Assembly: GCA_964386005.1 (NCBI GenBank)
Contig: CAYLSB010000001.1
Coordinates: 62,001-126,000 of the forward strand
DNA from: FEN-1350 sp964386005
Lineage (GTDB): Bacteria; Planctomycetota; Phycisphaerae; Sedimentisphaerales; Anaerohalosphaeraceae
DNA: 64,000 bases
Direction of reading: 5' to 3'
Position numbers and translations under genes: made by a program. The notes under the pieces are model-generated. The model ran no database searches. It was not told where the DNA came from and saw nothing but the letters and a program-made list of their open reading frames with translations. Below, piece by piece: positions 56,155-64,000 of the stretch (position 1 is the first letter of the stretch; each line of letters starts with the position of its first letter).

Positions 56155-57438
56155 ATGATCAACCTCATGAACGATCCAAATCCATCAACGATCCAACTCC
56201 ACTACGGCCAGGCCTTCATCAACCTAACCATCCCTCCATCCAACATCGCCCGCATCCTCCGCCCAAAAAGGTGTCAGACACCTTTTTTGGGATTTCCCAT
56301 TTTTCCCGCTTTTACTAAAAAAGGTGTCAGACACCTTTTTCTTGTCGCCGATGCGACGCGCGATATGCCGCCGGATGATCTCTTGCCACAATTGATCTCT
56401 GAACTGCGGGACTGCCCCGTTCGATTCCTCATTTGCACCGGCACGCACAGCGCGACGACGCCCGCCAACCTTCGGCTTGCCGAACACATCCGCACATTGG
56501 CCCGCGCCGCCGGTTTATCCGATCCCGTCGTCGCCATCCATGACGGCAGAAGCCCCGATCTCATCGACGCCGGTTCCACCGCCTTCGGCACGCCCATCCG
56601 CTACAATCCGCTGTTGCGCGAGGCAGACGCATTTGTAGTATTATCCGATGTAAAACATCATTATTTCGCCGGCTACTCCAATCCCGTCAAGTATTTCGTC
56701 CCCGGCGCCTGCGGCTTGTCCACCGCCGAGAAAAATCATTCGCTCGCCCTCGACGATCGCTCCACCTACGGCCGTCATCCCTGGCACAGCGATCCCGCCC
56801 GCCGCGACAATCCCCTCGCCGCCGATCAGCTCGAGGCCATGACCCGCATCGTCGGCGATCGTCCCGTCTTCGCGCTGGCCACCGTCAGCAGTTCCGGCCG
56901 TATCCAGTTCGCCGACTTCGGCCCCGCACATCAGGCCTCCGCCGCCGCTTTCGACTTCGTCGACCGCCACAACGCCCACACGGTCGAGCCGACCGACCGC
57001 CTCATCGTCTCGCCCGGGGGACTGCCCAACGATATCGATCTCTACATCGCCCAGCGGGCCCTGGAGCTGACCCAATGCGCCGTCTCCGACGGCGGCGAGA
57101 TTCTCTTCCTGGCCGCCTGCCCCGGCGGCGTCGGCGAGCCGCATACCCTCGACGAGTTTTACCGCGCCCTCACCCGGCCGCTCGACGCCATCCTCGAATC
57201 CGCGCCCAAACCCTACCGCCTCTTTTCCCACAAACCCGTCAAGTTCGCCCGCATGATCCGACGCCTGCGCCGCATCTGGATGCACACCCAAATCTCCGCC
57301 GAGCCAATCGCCGCTATGCATCTATTTGCTACCGACAATCCACAGATTGTCGTTAATCGCTGGCTTGCCGAAAACCCCGATACGAAAATCACCGTCATCG
57401 ACGGCGCCAACAAACTCGCCCTCTATTCAAAAAGCTGA
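56155..57438 (+). CDS. larA: LarA-family (nickel-dependent lactate racemase-like) protein with repeat insertion
   Basis: 427 aa. Family sites are present: THSATTP with His98 for the TGTHR-type motif, DVKHHYFAGYS (His168/169) and the cofactor lysine in NPVKYFVPG (Lys179). A LarA-type sugar or lactate racemase/epimerase is likely, needing the nickel-pincer cofactor from LarB/C/E, which are not in the window. Residues 37-62 are encoded by two copies of a palindromic repeat (see 56265-56340) and look foreign. Starts 3 nt after the permease gene. Confidence 0.85.
   Translation: MINLMNDPNPSTIQLHYGQAFINLTIPPSNIARILRPKRCQTPFLGFPIFPAFTKKGVRHLFLVADATRDMPPDDLLPQLISELRDCPVRFLICTGTHSATTPANLRLAEHIRTLARAAGLSDPVVAIHDGRSPDLIDAGSTAFGTPIRYNPLLREADAFVVLSDVKHHYFAGYSNPVKYFVPGACGLSTAEKNHSLALDDRSTYGRHPWHSDPARRDNPLAADQLEAMTRIVGDRPVFALATVSSSGRIQFADFGPAHQASAAAFDFVDRHNAHTVEPTDRLIVSPGGLPNDIDLYIAQRALELTQCAVSDGGEILFLAACPGGVGEPHTLDEFYRALTRPLDAILESAPKPYRLFSHKPVKFARMIRRLRRIWMHTQISAEPIAAMHLFATDNPQIVVNRWLAENPDTKITVIDGANKLALYSKS
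56265..56340. repeat. GGTGTCAGACACC palindrome doublet within larA
   Basis: Two 23-nt palindromes with centre GGTGTC-A-GACACC flanked by A5/T5 (56265-56287 and 56318-56340), 53 nt apart. They stay in frame and encode KRCQTPF and KGVRHLF. The same doublet occurs twice outside coding sequence at 59169-59235 and 59710-59776. Confidence 0.9.
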
Positions 57439-59004
57439 TCAATACGCCCTTCCGCGTGTGGGTTCGCCGCCGGACTGGCCGACGAAGAAATAGCGCAGCG
57501 CGTCAATCGGGTGGTCGTAGACGCCGTCCTTGACCGGCAGTTCCGAACCCGGCTTGCCCGTTCCCGCCTCGGGATAGTGATAACACTGCATCGCCTCGAT
57601 CAGCCGCACGCATCGCGGATCGATCCGCAACCGGCTCCGCCCGTCGCCCGATCGCAAGTGCATCCGAATTCGCGCGATGCCATCCAGGATCTGGCTCGGC
57701 CGATGCCGCGTAATGATCCCCATCTCTGCCAGTTCGCGGACCGGGCTGGTCCCCGTCACGTCATTGCGCCCCGCCCCGGCCGGATCGCAATACGTCGCCG
57801 CCACGCGCTCCTCCGTGCACGGCGTGCGCTGCCGCATCTGCTCGGCATGTACCGCGATTGTCGCGCGCCTCCGTACGTATTCATCCAGCACCCGCACCGC
57901 GCCCTCGCGATCCACCTGAATCCACAAACACACAAACGGATTGACGAATCCGAAATCAATCGCCCGATACAGCGGCAGGTTCGGATCGTATGCCATCGCC
58001 GCGATGTGTTCGCCCGGTTCGAACTCCTCGAACACCACGTTCCTCCGCGACGGACGGATGCACAGCATCTCGCTCTCGAAATCCGCGCGGCTCGTCCGGT
58101 ACATCTGACTAATGACATCGTCGATCCGGATATACCCGTTCGCCCGTTTGGCCTTGCCCTGGCAGTAACCATCCAGCGGACATCGCGAGCACTCGCGCCC
58201 TTCGCATCGCTCGATCGTCTCCCAGATGCACCATCGGAAGATCGGAGTGCCCGCGACCCGCGCCCGTTCGACCACCGTCTGCATCAAGCCGAACGGTTCG
58301 TGCAGCGTGCTGGCCGCTTCCGTCGCCGCAAGCAAGCTCGCCGAACTCTTCGTGCTGAACTGCGCCGCCGACCAGACGCTCTCGCTGAAGAGCTCCACCT
58401 CGTCGCATCGCAGCTTGTGCACATGTAGCCCGCGCACGCCTCGGCTGGATTGCGCCAGGATCTTCACGCCGCTGCCGTTATCGAATCGAAAACCGCCGCG
58501 GCGAATCTCGCCGGCAACCTTCTGCAGAAACGGGCCCCGCACAAATTCCGTAAGGTACTCATACACCCGCGACGATTGCTCCAGCGATCCGCCGAGAATC
58601 CTCACCTGGCAGCCCGGCTTGAACCAGCAGTCCAGCAGCGTCGCCGCCGCGGCCAGTTGGGTTTTGCCTCCGCCGCGATTGGCCCAGATGACGGCGTCGC
58701 CGTTGATCCGCCGCGCCTGCGCAAAATCGCCCGCGAAGGCGTGCCACAGATAATCCATCGGACTGCTGTGGCCGGGACACACCGCGCAATCGGGCACCGT
58801 GATCTTGAGATGTTTTTTGATCCACTCGCCCAGCTCCTGTCTCGTCTGCGGCCGATGCCGAATCCACAGCGCATCCCTCGCCGGAGAAGTGACCGCTCTC
58901 GGTCTGATCCTCGGCTTCTTTTTTGGTGTTTGTACCCCCGCTTTTGCGCCTTTACGGCTCTTCGAAATAACCACGCCGCCTCCGTTGTTTCTCCTCGCTC
59001 CCAT
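57439..59004 (-). CDS. Phage terminase large subunit-like protein (orphan)
   Basis: 521 aa from 59004 (GGAGG immediately upstream). ATPase domain with Walker A WANRGGGKTQ (108-116) and acidic LRCDEVELF; a zinc-ribbon-like cysteine cluster CEGRECSRCPLDGYC; and an RNase H-like nuclease domain (AIDFGFVNPF, YCDPAGAGRNDVTG, the DHPIDALRYFF aspartate). All three catalytic parts look intact. No portal, capsid or small terminase gene lies nearby. Convergent with larA. It may be a remnant, a gene-transfer-agent part or a host-adopted protein. Confidence 0.85.
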   Translation of the reverse strand: MGARRNNGGGVVISKSRKGAKAGVQTPKKKPRIRPRAVTSPARDALWIRHRPQTRQELGEWIKKHLKITVPDCAVCPGHSSPMDYLWHAFAGDFAQARRINGDAVIWANRGGGKTQLAAAATLLDCWFKPGCQVRILGGSLEQSSRVYEYLTEFVRGPFLQKVAGEIRRGGFRFDNGSGVKILAQSSRGVRGLHVHKLRCDEVELFSESVWSAAQFSTKSSASLLAATEAASTLHEPFGLMQTVVERARVAGTPIFRWCIWETIERCEGRECSRCPLDGYCQGKAKRANGYIRIDDVISQMYRTSRADFESEMLCIRPSRRNVVFEEFEPGEHIAAMAYDPNLPLYRAIDFGFVNPFVCLWIQVDREGAVRVLDEYVRRRATIAVHAEQMRQRTPCTEERVAATYCDPAGAGRNDVTGTSPVRELAEMGIITRHRPSQILDGIARIRMHLRSGDGRSRLRIDPRCVRLIEAMQCYHYPEAGTGKPGSELPVKDGVYDHPIDALRYFFVGQSGGEPTRGRAY

Positions 59005-59046
59005 ACTCTCCTCCATTTCTCTTTGCTGGTTAAAAATCCCTCACGT

Positions 59047-59122
59047 CATTCCGGTACAGTCCGGAATCCAGATGTAGCGCAACCGTCCTCGGTTGTGAAT
59101 ATTACCCATCCCGCGTACGCGG
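59047..59122. repeat. Cluster of small palindromes
   Basis: CATTCCGGTACAGTCCGGAATCC (59047-59069), GCAACCG-tcct-CGGTTGT (about 59079-59096) and the perfect 12-mer CCGCGTACGCGG (59111-59122). These are REP-like units upstream of the terminase gene. Confidence 0.7.
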
Positions 59123-59168
59123 AATTCCATAATTTTGCTCTTTGGGAGAAAAAGGTGTCGAAGAAAAT

Positions 59169-59235
59169 GGTGTCAGACACCCTCCACGAAAGCTATCAAT
59201 TAGCGGATCGATTTACCTCCAAGGTGTCTGACACC
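59169..59235. repeat. Palindrome doublet, copy B
   Basis: GGTGTCAGACACC (59169-59181) and GGTGTCTGACACC (59223-59235), 54 nt apart, with a 41-nt core. Its reverse complement matches the copy at 59710-59776 at 63 of 67 positions. Confidence 0.9.
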
Positions 59236-59272
59236 TTTTTCTTCCGGGTTTCACCCGCGGCTATTCGGATTT

Positions 59273-59287
59273 GACCCCTTCGGGGTC
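59273..59287. repeat. GACCCC-ttc-GGGGTC hairpin
   Basis: Six-bp perfect hairpin just beyond the stop of the 59290 gene, followed on the plus strand by TATTATTTTTTC. Could end plus-strand transcripts or simply be a REP unit. Confidence 0.5.
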
Positions 59288-59289
59288 TA

Positions 59290-59583
59290 TTATTTTTTCT
59301 TTCTCGCTCCCGGCAAAATCCCCATCGCCCCCAGTACAGCTCCCACCAATCCACTTAACAATGAACCTCCTATGAGTATCCCGAAAAAGACTCCCGTCAT
59401 TTGATCCATGATTTGGTCGTCGTGGGTGATCTTCAATAATTCCGTCACAACCGCGACACTAAAACCTGCAGAAACCAAGAATATTGCCGTAAGGACGAAG
59501 AATATCGTACCCCAAATAATTCCAAACACCAGTTGCCGGGCCGGCGAAATCGGCTCACGATCAAGACTGACCTTCCGCTCCAT
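59290..59583 (-). CDS. Small membrane protein between inverted repeats
   Basis: 97 aa with two hydrophobic segments (about 16-46 and 64-90) separated by a charged loop (THDDQIMDQM), and a KKK end. No family recognised. It lies between inverted copies of the palindrome doublet (59169-59235, 59710-59776) and has no neighbour in the same transcript. Confidence 0.7.
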   Translation of the reverse strand: MERKVSLDREPISPARQLVFGIIWGTIFFVLTAIFLVSAGFSVAVVTELLKITHDDQIMDQMTGVFFGILIGGSLLSGLVGAVLGAMGILPGARKKK

Positions 59584-59709
59584 GTCGCCTCTCGTCCTTT
59601 TTCATTTTTTCTCGGTACATTCCGGCAAGGGATTCGGTTCATTCCGAATCCGCACGGAAGATACGATATCCTTTTGTTCCTCCTGAATCAATAATGACTA
59701 GTAGAAAAA

Positions 59710-59776
59710 GGTGTCTGACACCTTGGAGGTAAATCGATCCGTCAATTGATAACTTTCGTGGAGGGTGTCTGACACC
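59710..59776. repeat. Palindrome doublet, copy C (inverted relative to B)
   Basis: GGTGTCTGACACC at 59710-59722 and 59764-59776. Core and palindromes match the reverse complement of copy B except for four positions. Confidence 0.9.
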
Positions 59777-59853
59777 TTTTTCTTCTCCGTGGATACGATT
59801 TCCTCCGGGCGTCTCTGCGTGAGGAAGAAATGGAAAATCGGAAATGAAAAGAA

Positions 59854-59887
59854 GGTATCCGCCTTCGGTGACGCCAAGGCGGATACC
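59854..59887 (-). terminator. Hairpin terminator of the LamG/dockerin gene
   Basis: A perfect 12-bp stem GGTATCCGCCTT/AAGGCGGATACC with a 10-nt loop. On the minus strand it is followed by TTCTTTTCATTT, fitting termination about 130 nt beyond the stop of the gene at 60014. Confidence 0.6.
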
Positions 59888-60013
59888 CCGATCAACCCTC
59901 TACTCCTCCAGACGAAATTCTCGGTTCGAAAAATCCCGTAAGGGAGTAAGACCGGCTACACATGAATAGCCATTATTTTAGATATTTTATATTTAATATT
60001 TTATTTTCGAAAC

Positions 60014-62248
60014 TTACCACTTGTACGGATTTTCGCATCCGGGCTGCTGCGGGTCGTAGCATCGCACCCAGTCGGCCGCGATCATCGCGAAATCTTCCAG
60101 ATCGACGCGGCAATCCTGATTCAGGTCCGTCGCCAGCACCTTTCCCAGCGCGATCGTTTCGGCGCAGGTCGGGCTGGTCGCCGTGACGACCATCTCGTCA
60201 AAGATGCTGCCGTCCAGGCCGGCGATGCCGTCGTTGACCGTAACGTGGAACGTATAAACGCCCTGTCGGTTGAACTTCACCGTCGGCTTTTCCACGTCGG
60301 CTCCGGAGATAAACTCCACGCCGCCTTCGGGACCGACCACCAACCACTCATAATTCAGCGCGTCGCCGTTGATATCCGTACCGACCGCATCGATCACGAT
60401 CGAATCGGTATCGGTCAAAATCAACGAAACGTCCGGACCGGCGTTGATTCGCGGGATCACGTTCTGACCCAGCTTGGCCAGGTTCACCACGTCGTCGGCG
60501 GTGATCGCGTAACTATACAGCCGAACGTCGTCGATGATGCCGTTCCAGCCGCGACCCGTCTGGTTGTCGCCGCGGTTGCCGATCATCACGATATGCGTCG
60601 GATCCAGATCCTCGTTGATCGGCCCGGAAACATCCATGAAGCTGTTGACCTGACCATCGACATACACCGTCACGCGATTGCCGTCGTAGGTCGCCGCCAC
60701 ATGATGCCAATACCCGTCGTTGACGTTAGCCGTGCCCGCCAGCGATTCCTGCACGCCGCTCAGATGCAGCGTCACATCGTTGGTGTTCTGCCGCCGTGCG
60801 AACCGCCACGTCGTGTTCCATTTACCGATGATCGACTCCCAGTCGTTGACGAATGTGTTGACCTTGATCCACGCCGAGGTCGTGATTTCCCACCGCAGTC
60901 GTCCCACATTCGGATCCGGAATCTGGACGAAGGAACTGCCGTAGAATTCCAGCGCGTTGTTACCCACCCAGCCGGAAACCCAGTTGGGATCTTTGCCGCC
61001 GGATATCGCCCCCAGAAGTCCATCGCCGATGGGACCGGCGCTGTTGGCGGCCGTGGTCCCCGTGCCTTCCTCGAATGCCCAGTGACCGATCAACACATCG
61101 TCGATCGCCGGATCCTTCACGCGAACGCGAACAACATCGCTGGAGGTCTTGCCCTGTTGAGCGACATTGTTGGGATCGTAATCCCACACCTGGATCTGAA
61201 ACTCATATACGCCCCGCTCGGTAAACTGCACGGTCGCATTGGCCGTCTCGTGGTCCGAAATCGTCACCGCCGCGGGACCGCTCACTTTGTCCCAGTGATA
61301 GACAATCATCCCGTAGGGATCGCCGTCATCGGCCGCCGTGGCGATTAATTGCGCCGTCGCTACTCCGCCTTCCAGCTTCACCGCCAGATCCTTGCCGGCG
61401 CTGACCTGCGGCATCGAATTGTAATTGATGGGTCCCAGATATCGCTCCAGGGCATTGACGAAAATCTGCTCGCCCGCCGCATTCAGATTGTATGCGCCCC
61501 ACCGGCCTTGCGGGGTGTCCACTTCCTGCGTCCCCGCCTGGAAAAACATCCTCGGCCCGCCGACCATCACATTCGGCGTGGAAGAATAAAACGGTTTTCC
61601 GGCATCCCACTCGGCAATCATGATGTACCCATTATCCGGCCGAACCGCCAGAACCCGACCGTTGCCCGCATCGGTGGTTTGGATAAAACTGCAATGGGAC
61701 GCCGGCTGAATATCCGAACGATACCAAACGACATCGTTGGTGGCATTCAGCAGGACATTGGCGAACAACGGATCGCTCGGATCCGATGCTCGGATCTGAT
61801 AGTACGACTGTCGTGCCGTAATCCCCGTCGTGTTGAACCACCGGGAGTTTCCGCTCCGGGCCCCGTAGGCGCTCATAATCATCAGCGGCTTGGTAATCCC
61901 GCCCCACTGTGCCCGCTCCGTGTCGTCCGTGGCATACCCGCCGCTGCTGCAATCGCGGCTCATAATAATCATATCCGCCGCCTCCAGAGTCGCCAGTTTC
62001 GTCGCGTCCAGCGTCTGCCAATACCCCGTTCCCGCCGCGGTACCCTTGGTGTAATCCACCGTAAAACCCAGCGAGGTCAGAAAATCCGCCCATCCCTGAT
62101 CGTCCGGTCTCCAGTCGGGCGCTGCAGGATCGTCCGTAAGATCAGTATTGTGGGCATCCGATACCCAGATGATCTTTTTCTGGGCATTGGCCGTGCCCAG
62201 CCCGACAACACACAACAACATCATCACAAAAATCCTCTTCGTTTTCAT
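60014..62248 (-). CDS. Secreted LamG/PKD-like protein with dockerin-like C-terminus
   Basis: 744 aa from 62248 (GGAGAGG upstream; ATG 62260 lacks a site). Signal peptide ends TANAQ. An N-terminal region (IIWVSDAHNTD, IIMSRDCSSGGYATDD) resembles a ThuA/flavodoxin-like fold; then a PKD-like segment (about 290-380), a LamG/concanavalin domain (about 388-600; WAFEEGTGTTAANSAG, WHHVAATYDGN, GIIDDVRLYSYA), another PKD-like stretch and a C-terminal DLNQDCRVDLEDFAMIAADW repeat of dockerin type. Likely binds polysaccharide or attaches to a surface complex. Confidence 0.85.
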   Translation of the reverse strand: MKTKRIFVMMLLCVVGLGTANAQKKIIWVSDAHNTDLTDDPAAPDWRPDDQGWADFLTSLGFTVDYTKGTAAGTGYWQTLDATKLATLEAADMIIMSRDCSSGGYATDDTERAQWGGITKPLMIMSAYGARSGNSRWFNTTGITARQSYYQIRASDPSDPLFANVLLNATNDVVWYRSDIQPASHCSFIQTTDAGNGRVLAVRPDNGYIMIAEWDAGKPFYSSTPNVMVGGPRMFFQAGTQEVDTPQGRWGAYNLNAAGEQIFVNALERYLGPINYNSMPQVSAGKDLAVKLEGGVATAQLIATAADDGDPYGMIVYHWDKVSGPAAVTISDHETANATVQFTERGVYEFQIQVWDYDPNNVAQQGKTSSDVVRVRVKDPAIDDVLIGHWAFEEGTGTTAANSAGPIGDGLLGAISGGKDPNWVSGWVGNNALEFYGSSFVQIPDPNVGRLRWEITTSAWIKVNTFVNDWESIIGKWNTTWRFARRQNTNDVTLHLSGVQESLAGTANVNDGYWHHVAATYDGNRVTVYVDGQVNSFMDVSGPINEDLDPTHIVMIGNRGDNQTGRGWNGIIDDVRLYSYAITADDVVNLAKLGQNVIPRINAGPDVSLILTDTDSIVIDAVGTDINGDALNYEWLVVGPEGGVEFISGADVEKPTVKFNRQGVYTFHVTVNDGIAGLDGSIFDEMVVTATSPTCAETIALGKVLATDLNQDCRVDLEDFAMIAADWVRCYDPQQPGCENPYKW

Positions 62249-62780
62249 CGGCCTCTCCATTCAAAAAAATAATTTGGTTGAATCGTTATCGCCCGCGAAA
62301 GCTGATTCTTCGGGGATTATCCACGGTATGTCATGAGCCCATGATCCGGTTTGCCTTCATGATTCGATCTACCCGCTCCGTTATTTTCCGTATGAAAATC
62401 GCTTTCTTAACAGCGCACAAACCCTCTCCACAGGCGCTTATTATAGGATTTTCCCGCCGTCAAGTCAAGACCAATTATCTGGTTCCGAGAAACGTCGATA
62501 TCCGCTGAATTGTATCGGATTTTCCCTGTTCCGTCATGTCATTCCGGCGAAGGCCGGAATCCTTTGATCGAACAACGATCCCGGGGGGGGTGGCAGCCAC
62601 CGACCGAAGGGAGGTGGATGCCGGACAAAAACAGGGGTCGAACCCTTTAATGCGTCTGAGGGTTTGACCCCTTTTTTGATCCATGTCATGCCGGCGAAAG
62701 CCGGTATCCATTCCGTTTTTATATTTTAGTTTATCTTATTCCATATTATTTAGAATTTAGAATTTTGTGCCTGGAATTTT
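62249..62780. other. Repeat-bearing intergenic stretch
   Basis: Over 500 nt with no gene, rich in repeats: CATTCCGGCGAAGGCCGGAATCC (62540-62562), a near copy at 62687-62709, and a hairpin at 62634-62671 ending in T6. The last 80 nt are AT-rich. Confidence 0.6.
62634..62676 (+). terminator. Hairpin with T tract
   Basis: GGGGTCGAACCCT (62634-62646) pairs with AGGGTTTGACCCC (62659-62671) with one G-U pair, followed by T6. It looks like a terminator, but no plus-strand gene precedes it; it may be a REP-type unit. Confidence 0.45.
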
Positions 62781-64000
62781 TTATCGCGTATCCACCAGCC
62801 AATCCTCCGCCAGGATCGCAAAATCCCGGAAGTTCACCACGCAGTCCCGGTTAATATCTCCCCGAACGCACGCCGGGCATCCCTTGAAACGGATATCCCA
62901 GCCGTACCCGGTATTTTCTCCCGTTCCAAACGTTCGCATGATATAGGCCAGTTCCGTGCCAATACCGTTATATCCCCTCATATCCAACTCGAAATGCGTA
63001 AACTCCGGCAATTCCGGCAAAACCGGCTTATAGGATGTGTCGGAAAGGAGCATATTCATAACCGACGCTTCAAATCCATATCCGCCCGGATGCTCCGAAT
63101 CGCGGTAGATATCGAGCTTGAAACGATAATTCACCACATCCGGCGACGCGGCCCAGGAAAATCCCAATCCCGGACAAATCCATGGGGTTCGATCCGCGAA
63201 GATCCAGCCATTATCCAGCGGCTCCAGCAGATGAATAATCTGTTCCACGGGAAGACCATAGTCCATGGTCTCTACGTTCGACAGCAAACGCAGGTCCAGG
63301 TTATGACTGACGATATAATTCCCTCCAAGCCGATCCGTCTGTCCCGCTACCCGGAAAAGTACTTCCAGATACAGATTCGAATCCGGCAATCCGGAAAACA
63401 GATAATGTCCCGTCTGCGAATTGTACCAGAAAAAGATATCATCCCGATTCTCGCCGCTCACCCGATCTCGATACCACGCCCTGAACAAAGGAACGCTTGT
63501 GTAGTTCGAAAGCGGATTGTCATTGTACAAAACCGTCCCCGCCAGATATCGTCCCTCGGCCACATCGAACGCCAGCGCCGCCGACAGGTTGTTCCTCTCA
63601 CTGGCCTCGTCGATGAGATCATCCGGATCCACCTTCACGCGAAGCGAATACACCCCCACCGGCCAGCTTGACGAATGACCCACCGCAAAACTATGCGTCG
63701 CCGTCTGTCCCGGATACAGCGGCGCCGAATACGCAATAGTAAAATATCCGCCGGTGGTAAAGGTTTGACCGTTCCGCGTGCATCCCGACAACCCCGCCCG
63801 CAGCGTTCCCGATTGAAGAATCCCGGGTCCCACGTTCTTGACCGTAACCGTCACCCACGTCCACGGCGATTCCTGATACACCACCACCGACTTGGGAATC
63901 GTTATCGCGCTGACAATCAGATCCGGAAGGGGCGCGCCGCTGCCTTCGCGGCAATAATAATCGTCTGTTTCGAAATCCTGCCGTCCATCTTCGGGCGTAA
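62781..64000 (-). CDS. Secreted CARDB/dockerin-like protein (5' end beyond the window)
   Basis: Partial: the frame is open to the window edge (about 406 residues seen). The visible N-terminal part fits a CARDB-type adhesion domain (DLIVSAITIPKS, VTVKNVGPGI, RNNLSAALAFDV). The C-terminus ends in a dockerin-like CVRGDINRDCVVNFRDFAILAEDWL repeat (positions near 350-365 before the stop) like the neighbour at 60014. A GTG at 63887 is not the start, because the domain continues upstream. Confidence 0.8.
   Translation of the reverse strand, partial: TPEDGRQDFETDDYYCREGSGAPLPDLIVSAITIPKSVVVYQESPWTWVTVTVKNVGPGILQSGTLRAGLSGCTRNGQTFTTGGYFTIAYSAPLYPGQTATHSFAVGHSSSWPVGVYSLRVKVDPDDLIDEASERNNLSAALAFDVAEGRYLAGTVLYNDNPLSNYTSVPLFRAWYRDRVSGENRDDIFFWYNSQTGHYLFSGLPDSNLYLEVLFRVAGQTDRLGGNYIVSHNLDLRLLSNVETMDYGLPVEQIIHLLEPLDNGWIFADRTPWICPGLGFSWAASPDVVNYRFKLDIYRDSEHPGGYGFEASVMNMLLSDTSYKPVLPELPEFTHFELDMRGYNGIGTELAYIMRTFGTGENTGYGWDIRFKGCPACVRGDINRDCVVNFRDFAILAEDWLVDTR

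Larger units (their letters stand above)
59584..60013. other. Gene-free stretch with repeat and terminator
   Basis: Contains palindrome doublet copy C (59710-59776) and the hairpin at 59854-59887. I see no gene. Confidence 0.6.

Overview
The window looks like a chromosomal scaffold from an anaerobic planctomycete, most probably class Phycisphaerae near Sedimentisphaerales. The evidence is several Tat-exported Gfo/Idh/MocA oxidoreductases, a DUF1080 protein, a DUF6786 lipoprotein, large secreted proteins ending in a dockerin-like 'DxNxDCxVxxxDFAxxAxDW' segment, and a HypABCDEF hydrogenase-maturation set. This placement is inference from gene content; there is no rRNA gene here. A run of 100 N (30051-30150) shows the sequence is a scaffold joined across a repeat. 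No tRNA, rRNA or CRISPR array was recognised.

Layout. 1-4 kb: a Tat-type oxidoreductase convergent with an S9 peptidase. 4-12 kb: housekeeping genes (metallophosphoesterase, yidC-mnmE, an FHA-histidine kinase, and dnaK on the opposite strand with a readable promoter). 12-19 kb: a cellobiose-2-epimerase-like gene, the minus-strand run purC-ABC ATPase-MFS-PHP, an HD phosphohydrolase and a cupin. 19-22 kb: an HtrA-like protease overlapping a paralogue that has lost its catalytic triad, then a small membrane protein. 22.7-28.4 kb: one tightly packed hypFCDEAB operon with no hydrogenase subunit in view. 28.4-30.7 kb: a DUF6786 lipoprotein and a REP/RAYT-type transposase island around the N gap.

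30.8-39.7 kb: a minus-strand sugar locus with three Tat-exported and one cytoplasmic Gfo/Idh/MocA proteins, a xylose-isomerase-like TIM barrel, an NupG-like MFS transporter and a tandem DUF1080 protein. This is a plausible 3-keto-sugar pathway. 39.9-45.6 kb: prmC, two tiny membrane proteins missed by length cut-offs, then tatD-yraN-rplS-trmD-rpsP-(small protein)-ffh on the minus strand. The small protein next to ffh carries a motif resembling part of the SRP M domain. 45.8-49.7 kb: ilvB-ilvN-ilvC behind a good sigma70-type promoter and a long leader containing an in-frame partial copy of the IlvB N-terminus. 49.7-57.4 kb: a lipoprotein, two tandem terminators, a parvulin-type PPIase, a LolD/FtsX-type ABC pair and a LarA-family protein whose coding sequence contains a palindromic repeat doublet.

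57.4-64 kb: an orphan phage-type terminase large subunit, a small membrane protein bracketed by inverted copies of the same repeat doublet, and two secreted dockerin-like proteins, the last cut by the window edge. The most unusual items are the palindrome doublets (GGTGTC-A/T-GACACC twice, 53-54 nt apart), the protease/pseudoprotease pair, the M-domain-like small protein beside ffh, and the IlvB-like leader.
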